From: Tenacibaculum todarodis
Lineage (GTDB): Bacteria > Bacteroidota > Bacteroidia > Flavobacteriales > Flavobacteriaceae
Length of the DNA: 64,000 nucleotides
Direction of reading: 5' to 3'
Assembly (NCBI RefSeq): GCF_001889045.1
Contig: NZ_CP018155.1
Span: 863,001 to 927,000, forward strand
Shown here: positions 43,630 through 51,615 of the stretch, piece after piece
Layout: each line of letters starts with the position of its first letter
How positions within the stretch are numbered: position 1 is the stretch's first letter
The notes under the pieces: model-generated
Databases searched by the model: none
Seen by the model: the letters and a program-made list of their open reading frames with translations, nothing else
What the model was told of the DNA's origin: nothing
Translations under genes and position numbers: made by a program

Positions 43630-44394
43630 TTAATTGTCTTTTACACATCTAAATCCGAGGTTTTTCATAGTGTATTTCGCCTTTAAACTTCCTCTTGTTG
43701 CATAACGCATAAATGCGGCGTAATTCATTAAATCGGTTGCGTTTATAGCTGCACTACCGCAAAACAAATTAGTATCTGCATCTACATCTTTTCTAGACTC
43801 TCCTGTTATTAAAACGGAATTAAAATCGGAAGTCCATTCCCAAACTAAACCATGTAAATCGTACACTTTCCAATAATTTTTAAAGGTTGAACCAATGGTT
43901 TTATTAAATGTTTTTGGTTTCTCATACCAACTTAAAATAAACTCGTTATAGGTTTTTAGTTTTCTTGCATCTGGCATTGTTTTGTTTGCCATGGCAACAT
44001 ATTCCCATTCATCAACCGTTGGCAATCTTTTTCCTTGGCATTCGCAATAATCTTTTGCTGCAAACCAAGATATTTGCGTAATTGGCGATTTCTCTTTTTG
44101 ATTTACACCTAAAATAGTGTCAGATTTCCATTCGCGTAAATAACTTTCATCAACAAATAACTTTATAGCATTACTTCTTTGCCATTTTGGATATTTTTTT
44201 ACAAATGCTAAAAATTCTTTATTTGTTACCGGATACACATCCATAGAAAAATTACTTATAGAAACTTTCATAGAATCTCTACCATATAAAGGAATATAGT
44301 TACCTCCTTTAATTTGTACCATTTTAGACTGACAATTTGCAATAATTGGATTTAGAAATAGTACACAAATTGCCAATCTTAAAATAGTTCTCAT
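43630..44394 (-). CDS. Formylglycine-generating-enzyme (SUMF1) family protein
   Basis: A 254-residue exported protein (signal up to IIANCQS) with the FGE-sulfatase fold: MVQIKGGNYIPLYG, VYPVTNKEFLAFVKKYP, ITQISWFAAKDYCECQGKRLPTVDEWEYVAM, GLVWEWTSDFNS and NLGFRCVKDN. The two catalytic cysteines of true FGE are not clearly placed. Homologs often sit beside nitrite or nitrous-oxide reductase genes in Bacteroidetes. It is the middle gene of the nirK operon. Confidence 0.88.
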   Translation of the reverse strand: MRTILRLAICVLFLNPIIANCQSKMVQIKGGNYIPLYGRDSMKVSISNFSMDVYPVTNKEFLAFVKKYPKWQRSNAIKLFVDESYLREWKSDTILGVNQKEKSPITQISWFAAKDYCECQGKRLPTVDEWEYVAMANKTMPDARKLKTYNEFILSWYEKPKTFNKTIGSTFKNYWKVYDLHGLVWEWTSDFNSVLITGESRKDVDADTNLFCGSAAINATDLMNYAAFMRYATRGSLKAKYTMKNLGFRCVKDN

Positions 44395-44404
44395 TAAATT
44401 TGAA

Positions 44405-45856
44405 TTATTGATTCTTAACGTCTTTAACCATTTTTACACTGACATTGGTTTTGTTATTTCCCCAAGAATTATAGATATATGTCATAACATCGGCTACTTC
44501 TTCTTCCGTTAAAGATTGCTTTGTCATAATACTGTTATATTTTTCTCCGTTTACAGTAATTTCTCCTGTTTTACCATTTAAAACAATACCAATTGCTCTT
44601 TTTACATCAACGTTTAAATAATCGGATTTAGCTAAAGGAGGAAACGCACTTGGTATTCCTTGCCCTTCTGCTTGATGACATGCAAAACATGTTTGACCAT
44701 ATACTTGTTTACCATCTTTCATTTTTTGCGCTAATGATTTTTCAATAATCTTAACAACAACTTCTTTCTTATCTTCTTCTGGCATTGTTTGAATTGTTCC
44801 TCCTTCTGGATTATAAATACCTTCTTGTTTTACACCAGAATACAATGCTTTATCCTCTTCACCAGTTACTTTCAACATTCCTAATGCACCTTTATTAAAC
44901 GCTCTAAAAATGGCATGATCTACTAAAATAAATGTCCCCGGAACATCAACTTTAAAATCTACTATTGCCGCACCACCAGCAGGAATAGATGTTGTTTGTA
45001 CGTTTTTATTAATATTATCTCCTCCTTCTATATGAACATTATCAAATATTTCTCCAATAACATGAAACGAAGAAGTTAAGTTTGGACCTCCATTACCTAC
45101 ATATAAACGCACTGTTTCTCCAACATTTGCTGTAATTGCTCCATCACCTGTTAAAGCACCTACTTTACCGTTAAAAACTACATAATCTGCATCTTCCTCT
45201 ACAGCTTTCTTCATGTCAAAAGGTTGTAATCCTTTTTCTCCGGTATCTCCTTTTGTATAAAAATCTCCTTGCATTATGTAATATTCTTTATCTACTTTAG
45301 GCAAACCTCCTTCTGGTTCAACCAATATTAAACCGTACATTCCGTTTGCAATGTGCATTCCTACTGGTGCAGTTGCACAGTGATATACATACAAACCTGG
45401 ATTTAATGTTTTAAATGAAAATGTTTTTTTATGACCAGGAGCAACAAATGAAGACTCTGCTCCTCCTCCTGGACCTGTTACCGCATGTAAATCTATATTA
45501 TGTGGTAATTTATTATCTGGATGATTTGATAACGTAAACTCAACCAAATCTCCTACTCTTGTTCTTATAAAACTTCCAGGAACAGAACCTCCAAAAGTCC
45601 AATATACATACTGAACTCCATCTGTCATGGTTCCTTCTTTTTCAAGAATTTCCATATTTACCAACAACTTTTTTGCTGAACGATTTCCAACTGGAGCAGG
45701 AACAAGTGGCGGCGCTGTTAATTCTGCTTCCATAGTTCCTTTTACATAGATATTTGCATTATTTGCAATTGCTACTTCTTTTTTGTTATCACTTTTACAA
45801 CTTGTTAGCAACAAACTTGTAATACATAATAGACATACAGTTTTTAAAAATCTCAT
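44405..45856 (-). CDS. nirK: Copper-containing nitrite reductase fused to cytochrome c
   Basis: Reduces nitrite to nitric oxide. The 483-residue protein begins with a lipoprotein signal (LLLTSCKSDN). Two cupredoxin domains follow: DLHAVTGPGGGA (His of the type 1/type 2 copper sites), VYHCATAPVGMHI (Cys and His of type 1 copper), and VDHAIFRAFNKGALG (type 2 His). Residues 375-470 form a C-terminal class I cytochrome c with CFACH (about 390) and a distal Met. The haem domain probably passes electrons directly to the copper site. First gene of the operon nirK, SUMF1-like, SCO. Confidence 0.95.
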   Translation of the reverse strand: MRFLKTVCLLCITSLLLTSCKSDNKKEVAIANNANIYVKGTMEAELTAPPLVPAPVGNRSAKKLLVNMEILEKEGTMTDGVQYVYWTFGGSVPGSFIRTRVGDLVEFTLSNHPDNKLPHNIDLHAVTGPGGGAESSFVAPGHKKTFSFKTLNPGLYVYHCATAPVGMHIANGMYGLILVEPEGGLPKVDKEYYIMQGDFYTKGDTGEKGLQPFDMKKAVEEDADYVVFNGKVGALTGDGAITANVGETVRLYVGNGGPNLTSSFHVIGEIFDNVHIEGGDNINKNVQTTSIPAGGAAIVDFKVDVPGTFILVDHAIFRAFNKGALGMLKVTGEEDKALYSGVKQEGIYNPEGGTIQTMPEEDKKEVVVKIIEKSLAQKMKDGKQVYGQTCFACHQAEGQGIPSAFPPLAKSDYLNVDVKRAIGIVLNGKTGEITVNGEKYNSIMTKQSLTEEEVADVMTYIYNSWGNNKTNVSVKMVKDVKNQ

Positions 45857-45895
45857 TTCCTCAGTTTTAAGTTAATATTCATTTTATTCTTTTAA

Positions 45896-45969
45896 CAAAT
45901 TTAGTTCTGATACTTTATTATAAATATGATTTAAATCATATTCAAGAGAAATAAAATAGTACAACTTTG
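45896..45969. promoter_or_regulatory. Divergent nirK/scdA promoter with FNR/NnrR-type palindrome
   Basis: A perfect 20-bp palindrome (45923-45942) has the core TGAT-TTAA-ATCA, the CRP/FNR-family (FNR, DNR, NnrR) box pattern. To the left, TAAATTTG on the minus strand (45903-45896) is a -7 box for nirK. To the right, CAACTTTG (45962-45969) is a near -7 box for scdA. The palindrome centre lies about 43 bp from each predicted start site, the usual place for class II activation. Neither promoter has a -33 TTG, which fits dependence on an activator. Confidence 0.65.
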
Positions 45970-45988
45970 TAGTATTAAAACTAAAAAA

Positions 45989-46634
45989 ATGGAAAACTTA
46001 AAAAATAAAACGGTAGCAGAATTAGTAACGGAAAACATAAAAACTGCCCATGTTTTTAAAAAGCATGGCATAGATTTTTGTTGTGGTGGGGGAATTTCTA
46101 TTGAAAAAGCGTGCGAGAAAAACAGTGTTAATTACAAACAATTACTAAGTGAATTAATAAACTTAGAAAGCAAAACTTCTTCCTCTAATAATTTTAATAA
46201 CTGGGAGTTAGACTTTTTAATCGACTATATTGTTAATGAACATCACACATATGTGGAAGAAAATATTCCTCTATTAAAGCAATATGGAGCAAAGGTTGCT
46301 AAAGTTCATGGAAAAGTATACAATGAGTTAATTGAAATTAATAACCTTATAATTACTGTTTCTAATGAACTAACTACACACATGAAAAAAGAAGAATTAA
46401 TTCTTTTTCCTTTTATAAAAAAACTTGTAAAAGCTAATAAAGAAGGTAGCTCTATAAGTATTCCTCATTTTGAAACAATAGATAATCCAATAAATATGAT
46501 GGAAGATGAACATGATGCAGCTGGAGATGTATTTAAAAGAATTTGAAGACAACCTACACCAACATGTACATTTAGAGAATAACATTTTATTCCCTAAAGC
46601 AAGAAAACTAGAGTTAATAGTAGATAAAGAATAA
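45989..46634 (+). pseudogene. Iron-sulfur cluster repair di-iron protein ScdA/RIC, C-terminus lost
   Basis: RIC proteins repair Fe-S clusters damaged by NO. The intact frame ends at 46546 (185 residues) after the ScdA N-domain (FKKHGIDFCCGGG), HHTYVEENIP, THMKKEELILFP and EDEHDAAGDVFKRI, then stops. A different frame continues from about 46530 to 46634 with LKEFEDNLHQHVHLENNILFP, the expected C-terminal helix carrying the last di-iron ligands (HxxxE). About 25-30 residues that should lie between are missing. Bases around the junction fit both frames, suggesting a deletion between short direct repeats. The truncated protein lacks two of six iron ligands, so it is probably inactive. Confidence 0.75.
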
Positions 46635-46677
46635 AGAACTTTCACTTTTCTTTAGTATTCAACAATATTCTTTTCAT

Positions 46678-46685
46678 TATTTTTG
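46678..46685 (+). promoter_or_regulatory. -7 box that decides the start of the OstA-like gene
   Basis: TATTTTTG fits TAnnTTTG. It overlaps a possible TTG start at 46683, so translation must begin later, at the TTG at 46707. Confidence 0.5.
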
Positions 46686-46706
46686 TTCCACTTTAAAACA
46701 AAACTT

Positions 46707-48347
46707 TTGAAAAGAATATTTCTTTTTTTAGCACTATTTATTACTGCTTATACTTTTTCTCAGCAAAAGAGAATTAATTACACTGCTAAAATTCAGTCTG
46801 CAGATGAAGACAAGTATCCAGGAGCAATTATATTAATAGGTAATGTACACATGATACACGAAGGTGTAACATTAGACTCTCAAAAAGCATTATACTATAG
46901 AAACAAAAACCTTTTTAAAGCTTTAGGTGAAGTTATAATTGAACAAGGAGATTCTATAATTCAATATAGCGATTACGCAGATTACAACGGAAATACAAAA
47001 CAAGCTGTTTCTTGGGGAAATGTAGAAATGAATGACCCTACAATGAAACTAAAGACAGATACACTTCATTTTGATAGAATAAATCAGAAACTATTTTACA
47101 AAACTGGAGGAACTATCCAAGACAAAACAAATACCTTAAAAAGTATTGGAGGAACCTATTTACTTAGAAATAAAAAGTTTATTGCAAAATCTAACGTAAC
47201 TGTTACAAATCCAGAAAACAACCTAGAATCCAATCATTTAGAATATTACACAAACACAGGAATAGCCTATTTATATGGGCCTTCAACCGTTACAAATAAC
47301 AAGAATAAGAATAAACTATATAGCGAAAGAGGTTTTTATAACACAAAAACTGATGTTTCTTACTTTGTTAAAAACGCAAAGTTATTTTTAAAAGAAAGAA
47401 CTATTGAAGGAGATAGTTTGTATTACGACAAACGTAAAGGATTTGCTTCTGCTACAAACAATATAACAGTTATAGACACTGTAAAAAACTTTGTTACAAA
47501 GGGAAATTATGCTGAAATATTTGAAGAAAAAGATTCCCTTTTTATTATAGATAAAGCCGTGGCAATTTCTGTTTTAGAAAAAGATTCTTTATACATGCAT
47601 GGAGATAAAATCTTAGTAACCGGAAAACCAGAAAACAGAATAGTAAGAACTTTTAATAATGTAAAGATTTTTAAATCTGACTTACAAGGAAAGTGCGATT
47701 CTATTCATACAGATCAAACAACAGGATTAACAAGAATGTTTAGAAATCCAGTTCTTTGGTCTGGAAAACAACAAATTACTGGAGATACAATTCATTTAGT
47801 ATCAAATTTAGAAACAAATAAACTAGACTCTTTAAAAGTATTAAACAATGCTTTAATAATTCAAAAAGACTCATTAGCAGATGATGATTTCAACCAAATA
47901 AAAGGTAGAAACATTTACGGTAAATTTATTGAAAATGAGTTAAGAACTTTATGGGTAAAAGGAAATGCTGAATCTGTTTTTTTTAGTAGAAATGAAAAAA
48001 CAAATAAGCTAGAAACTATTACAAAAGAAATAGCTAGTAGTATTGAATTTGAACTAGAAAATAATGAAATTAGTACAATAAAATATTACACAAAATCTGA
48101 AGGAATAACATATCCACCTTTAGATTATCCCAAAGAAGACAGAAAACTCAAAGGTTTTATCTGGAGAGAAAAAGAGCAACCAAAGGTTATGCAAGACATT
48201 TTTACCAAAGATGAAAAAACTGAGGTAAAAGAAAATATTGATGTACAAAATGCAAAATTGAATTTTGCCAGGGAAAACGCTACAAAGAAAAAAAAGATAG
48301 CTTCCGATAGAAAGAATACTCGTAAAAGTTTAAAGAAAGGTTTATAA
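46707..48347 (+). CDS. OstA/LptA-like lipopolysaccharide transport protein
   Basis: A 546-residue exported protein with repeated beta-jellyroll units of the OstA/LptA type: YPGAIILIGNVHMIHEGVTLDSQKA, NKNLFKALGEVIIEQGDS, GNTKQAVSWGNVEMND and so on through residue 300. It is larger than E. coli LptA (about 180); fused OstA-like proteins are usual in Bacteroidetes. It probably carries LPS across the periplasm. Start: TTG at 46707 gives the signal peptide KRIFLFLALFITAYTFSQ; an upstream TTG overlaps the promoter. The C-terminal 40 residues are lysine-rich. The stop and the next ATG share one base (TAATG). Confidence 0.88.
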   Translation: MKRIFLFLALFITAYTFSQQKRINYTAKIQSADEDKYPGAIILIGNVHMIHEGVTLDSQKALYYRNKNLFKALGEVIIEQGDSIIQYSDYADYNGNTKQAVSWGNVEMNDPTMKLKTDTLHFDRINQKLFYKTGGTIQDKTNTLKSIGGTYLLRNKKFIAKSNVTVTNPENNLESNHLEYYTNTGIAYLYGPSTVTNNKNKNKLYSERGFYNTKTDVSYFVKNAKLFLKERTIEGDSLYYDKRKGFASATNNITVIDTVKNFVTKGNYAEIFEEKDSLFIIDKAVAISVLEKDSLYMHGDKILVTGKPENRIVRTFNNVKIFKSDLQGKCDSIHTDQTTGLTRMFRNPVLWSGKQQITGDTIHLVSNLETNKLDSLKVLNNALIIQKDSLADDDFNQIKGRNIYGKFIENELRTLWVKGNAESVFFSRNEKTNKLETITKEIASSIEFELENNEISTIKYYTKSEGITYPPLDYPKEDRKLKGFIWREKEQPKVMQDIFTKDEKTEVKENIDVQNAKLNFARENATKKKKIASDRKNTRKSLKKGL

Positions 48348-49537
48348 TGAAATCAGACTTTTATAAATACCAAGCACAAACAACTCCTCACCCACTTGCT
48401 ATAGAAATTTCTCATGCTAAAGGAAGTTATATTTATGATGCTAAAGGGAAAAAATATTTAGATTTTGTTGCTGGAGTTTCTGCAAATAGCTTAGGACACA
48501 GTCATCCAAAAGTTGTTAACGCAGTAAAAGAACAACTAGAAACTTACGATCATGTAATGGTTTATGGAGAGTTTATTCAGCAACCACAATTACAGTTATG
48601 CAAAGCTTTAGCAAAAACTTTACCTGAAAACCTTCAATCTATATATTTAACAAATTCAGGAACTGAGGCAACAGAAGGTGCTTTAAAGCTAGCTAAAAGA
48701 TTTACAGAACGTAGCGAGATAATTTCAGCTAAGAACGCATATCACGGTAATACACAAGGTGCAATGAGCGTTTGTGGTGCTGAAGAACAAAATAGTTCTT
48801 TTAGACCGTTAATTCCTGGTGTTAAGTTTATTGAATTTAACAATATAATTGATATTGAAAAGATAACAACCAAAACTGCCGCAGTAATATTAGAAACAAT
48901 ACAAGGTGGCGCTGGTTTTATTGAACCTAAGAATAATTATTTACAGAAAATAAAAGAACGTTGTAACCAAGTTGGTGCTTTGTTAATTTTAGATGAAATA
49001 CAAACCGGTATTGGGCGTACAGGAAAATTTTGGGGATTTGAAAATTACAATGTTGTTCCAGATATTATTATTGCTGGTAAAGGTTTAGGTGGCGGAATGC
49101 CAATTGGTGCTTTTATATCTTCTTTAGAAATAATGAATATTTTAAAAGACAATCCAAAATTAGGTCATATTACAACCTTTGGAGGTCATCCTGTTATTGC
49201 GGCTGCTGGTTTAGCAACTGTAAACGAAATAACATCTTCTTCTTTAATAAATGAAACATTAAGGAAAGAAGAATTAATTAGAAAACATTTAAAACATTCC
49301 GCAATAAAAGAAATAAGAGGAAAAGGTTTAATGTTAGCTATAATTATGGAAAATCCTGAAGTTACTTCCGAAGTGATTTTAGAAAGTTTAGATAAAGGAT
49401 TGATATTATTTTGGTTACTTTTTGAGAAAAATGCAATTAGAATTACACCTCCATTAAATATTTCTGATGAAGAAATTATAGAAGGATGTGATATTTTATT
49501 ACAAATTATCATTAAAAAAACACATGAACACAATTAA
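48347..49537 (+). CDS. Class III aminotransferase (acetylornithine/ornithine aminotransferase type)
   Basis: A PLP enzyme of 396 residues: FVAGVSANSLGHSHPKV, LTNSGTEATEGALKLAKR, the Asp in LILDEIQTGIGRTG, the PLP lysine in IAGKGLGGGMPIGAF, and TFGGHPVIAAAG. It could act on acetylornithine, ornithine or another omega-amino acid; no arginine biosynthesis gene is near. Translationally coupled to the OstA-like gene. Confidence 0.9.
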   Translation: MKSDFYKYQAQTTPHPLAIEISHAKGSYIYDAKGKKYLDFVAGVSANSLGHSHPKVVNAVKEQLETYDHVMVYGEFIQQPQLQLCKALAKTLPENLQSIYLTNSGTEATEGALKLAKRFTERSEIISAKNAYHGNTQGAMSVCGAEEQNSSFRPLIPGVKFIEFNNIIDIEKITTKTAAVILETIQGGAGFIEPKNNYLQKIKERCNQVGALLILDEIQTGIGRTGKFWGFENYNVVPDIIIAGKGLGGGMPIGAFISSLEIMNILKDNPKLGHITTFGGHPVIAAAGLATVNEITSSSLINETLRKEELIRKHLKHSAIKEIRGKGLMLAIIMENPEVTSEVILESLDKGLILFWLLFEKNAIRITPPLNISDEEIIEGCDILLQIIIKKTHEHN

Positions 49538-49663
49538 ACCAAAAAAATTACAACACGCTTAAAAACAGCAATTTAACTACATTTACTTAAAGTAAAGTTG
49601 TTCTGTTTATTAAAGTATTCATTTAAATTTAATAAAAACACATGCTAATAAGAAAAATATAAT

Positions 49664-49749
49664 TATATTTGTTTAATAAATTAGAGTTAGGGGGCTAATT
49701 TATGAATTCTTAAATCGGTTACTGTTTTTACAGAAACCGATTTTTTTTA
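49664..49749 (+). ncRNA. Promoter, G-rich hairpin and terminator: short RNA or attenuator ahead of an acyl-CoA ligase
   Basis: TATATTTG (49664-49671) is a good -7 box. Seven bases later a hairpin AAATTAG/CTAATTT (49678-49701) carries the loop AGTTAGGGGG, unusual in such AT-rich DNA. A terminator hairpin follows (AAATCGGTT/AACCGATTT with CTG/CAG inside, 49712-49743, then Ts). The product would be a 70-75 nt RNA ending 28 bp before the ligase ATG. It may be a small RNA, a leader that controls the ligase, or only the end of the upstream transcript. A three-codon frame ATG AAT TCT TAA lies between the hairpins. The rest of the 239-bp gap is plain AT-rich sequence. Confidence 0.45.
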
Positions 49750-49776
49750 TTAGCTTTAGCAGCATAAACTCTTTTT

Positions 49777-51540
49777 ATGTCTAAAACTATAACACGTATT
49801 TTTGATTTTGCTTATAATCAACTAGTAAACTACCCTCAAGAAAAATGCTACAATTACAAAGTTAATGATGAATGGAAATCTATTTCCACTGAAAAATTAA
49901 TTAATTCAGCAAACAAAGTAAGCAGCTCTTTATTAAAATTAGGTGTTAAACCAAATGATAAAATAGCAGTTATAACGGAAAATAACAATCCTAATTGGCA
50001 TATTCTAGATACAGGTATCTTGCAAATCGGCGCACAAAACGTTCCTTTATACGCTACTCTCTCAGAAAAGGATTATGAATATATTTTAAATCATTCTGAT
50101 GCACAATATTGTTTTGTATCCAATAACGATCTATATAACAAAGTAAAATCTATAGAAAGTAAAACACAACTTAAAGGCATTTTCTCTTTAGAAGAATTAG
50201 AAACAGACTACGGTTTTTCTAATTTCTTAGAAATCGGTACTAATAAAGAATATAGTTCAGAAATTGAAAAATTAAAAAACAATGTAAAACCAGACCATTT
50301 AGCAACCATCATTTACACTTCAGGAACAACAGGAACTCCAAAAGGCGTGATGTTAAGTCATAATAATATTGTTTTTACTGTTTTTAAAACTGACAAAGCA
50401 TTTAACTTAAATTCTTCTAAAAAACGTATTCTAAGCTACTTACCTATTTGCCATATTTACGAAAGAACTGCATCATATTATAATTTATACAAAGGGTTTG
50501 AAGTTTATTTTGCAGAAAGCTTGGAAACCATTGGAGACAATATTAGAGAAGTAAAACCTCATTTTTTAGCAGTTGTTCCTAGATTACTAGAAAAAATATT
50601 TGATAAAATCATAGATAAAGGCAGTAATTTAAAAGGTCTAAAGAAACAATTATTCTTTTGGGCATTAGCGTTAGCTGAAAAATACGAGCCTTATCATAAG
50701 AATGGAAATTGGTATCATTTTAAACTTAACATTGCAAATAAAATTATTTTCTCTAAATGGAGAGAAGCTTTAGGAAATAACTTAGAGTTTATGGTTTCTG
50801 GAAGCGCTCCTCTACAACAACGCTTAATTAGAGTTTTTACAGCAGCAGGAATTCCTGTTTTTGAAGGATACGGAATGACCGAATCTTCACCTGGAGGAAC
50901 AGTAAATGACCTAAGAAACAACAATTTAAAAATAGGAACCGTTGGAAAACCTTTAGAAGGTGTTGAAATTAAAATTGCCGAAGATGGAGAAATTTTAATG
51001 AAAGGAGAAAACGTAATGTTAGGCTACTATAAAAATGATGAGTTAACTAAAAAAACCATTATTAACGGTTATTTACATACTGGAGATATTGGAGAACTTG
51101 ACAATGAAGGCTTTTTAACAATTACAGACCGTAAAAAAGAAATTTTTAAAACCTCTGGAGGAAAATACATTGCTCCTGCAGCATTAGAAAGCGAGTTTAA
51201 ACAATCACGTTTTATAGAACAAATAATGGTTATTGGTGAAGGTGAAAAAATGCCTGCAGCATTCATACAAGTTCAGTTTGAATTTATTGAAGATTGGGCT
51301 AAAAGACATCATCATAAAATTACCGACGTTACTTCTGATAAAAAATTAATAGAAAGAATACAAGAAGAAGTAGATTTTTACAATAAAAAATTTGGTAAAT
51401 GGGAACAAATAAAGCGTTTCGAAATCACCCCAGAACCTTGGACAATTGAAAATGAGTGCCTTACCCCTACTATGAAAATAAAAAGAAAGGTAATTAAAGA
51501 AAAATACAAAAAATTGTACCAAAAAATATATAATTCTTAA
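49777..51540 (+). CDS. Long-chain acyl-CoA synthetase, copy 1
   Basis: An AMP-forming fatty acid-CoA ligase of 587 residues. Adenylation motifs are complete: IIYTSGTTGTPKGVMLSH (about 180), GYGMTESSPGG (about 365), HTGDIGELDNEGFLTITDRKKE and the catalytic Lys near the C-terminus (TPTMKIKRK). It is followed after 75 bp by a second, very similar gene. The length matches the FAA1-like form of Bacteroidetes. Confidence 0.93.
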   Translation: MSKTITRIFDFAYNQLVNYPQEKCYNYKVNDEWKSISTEKLINSANKVSSSLLKLGVKPNDKIAVITENNNPNWHILDTGILQIGAQNVPLYATLSEKDYEYILNHSDAQYCFVSNNDLYNKVKSIESKTQLKGIFSLEELETDYGFSNFLEIGTNKEYSSEIEKLKNNVKPDHLATIIYTSGTTGTPKGVMLSHNNIVFTVFKTDKAFNLNSSKKRILSYLPICHIYERTASYYNLYKGFEVYFAESLETIGDNIREVKPHFLAVVPRLLEKIFDKIIDKGSNLKGLKKQLFFWALALAEKYEPYHKNGNWYHFKLNIANKIIFSKWREALGNNLEFMVSGSAPLQQRLIRVFTAAGIPVFEGYGMTESSPGGTVNDLRNNNLKIGTVGKPLEGVEIKIAEDGEILMKGENVMLGYYKNDELTKKTIINGYLHTGDIGELDNEGFLTITDRKKEIFKTSGGKYIAPAALESEFKQSRFIEQIMVIGEGEKMPAAFIQVQFEFIEDWAKRHHHKITDVTSDKKLIERIQEEVDFYNKKFGKWEQIKRFEITPEPWTIENECLTPTMKIKRKVIKEKYKKLYQKIYNS

Positions 51541-51615
51541 TTAAGAACCAATAAATTTTCTATTTGTTAAATCAATGTAAATTTACTACTTTGCAGTTCT
51601 TCAAAATAGAAATTT

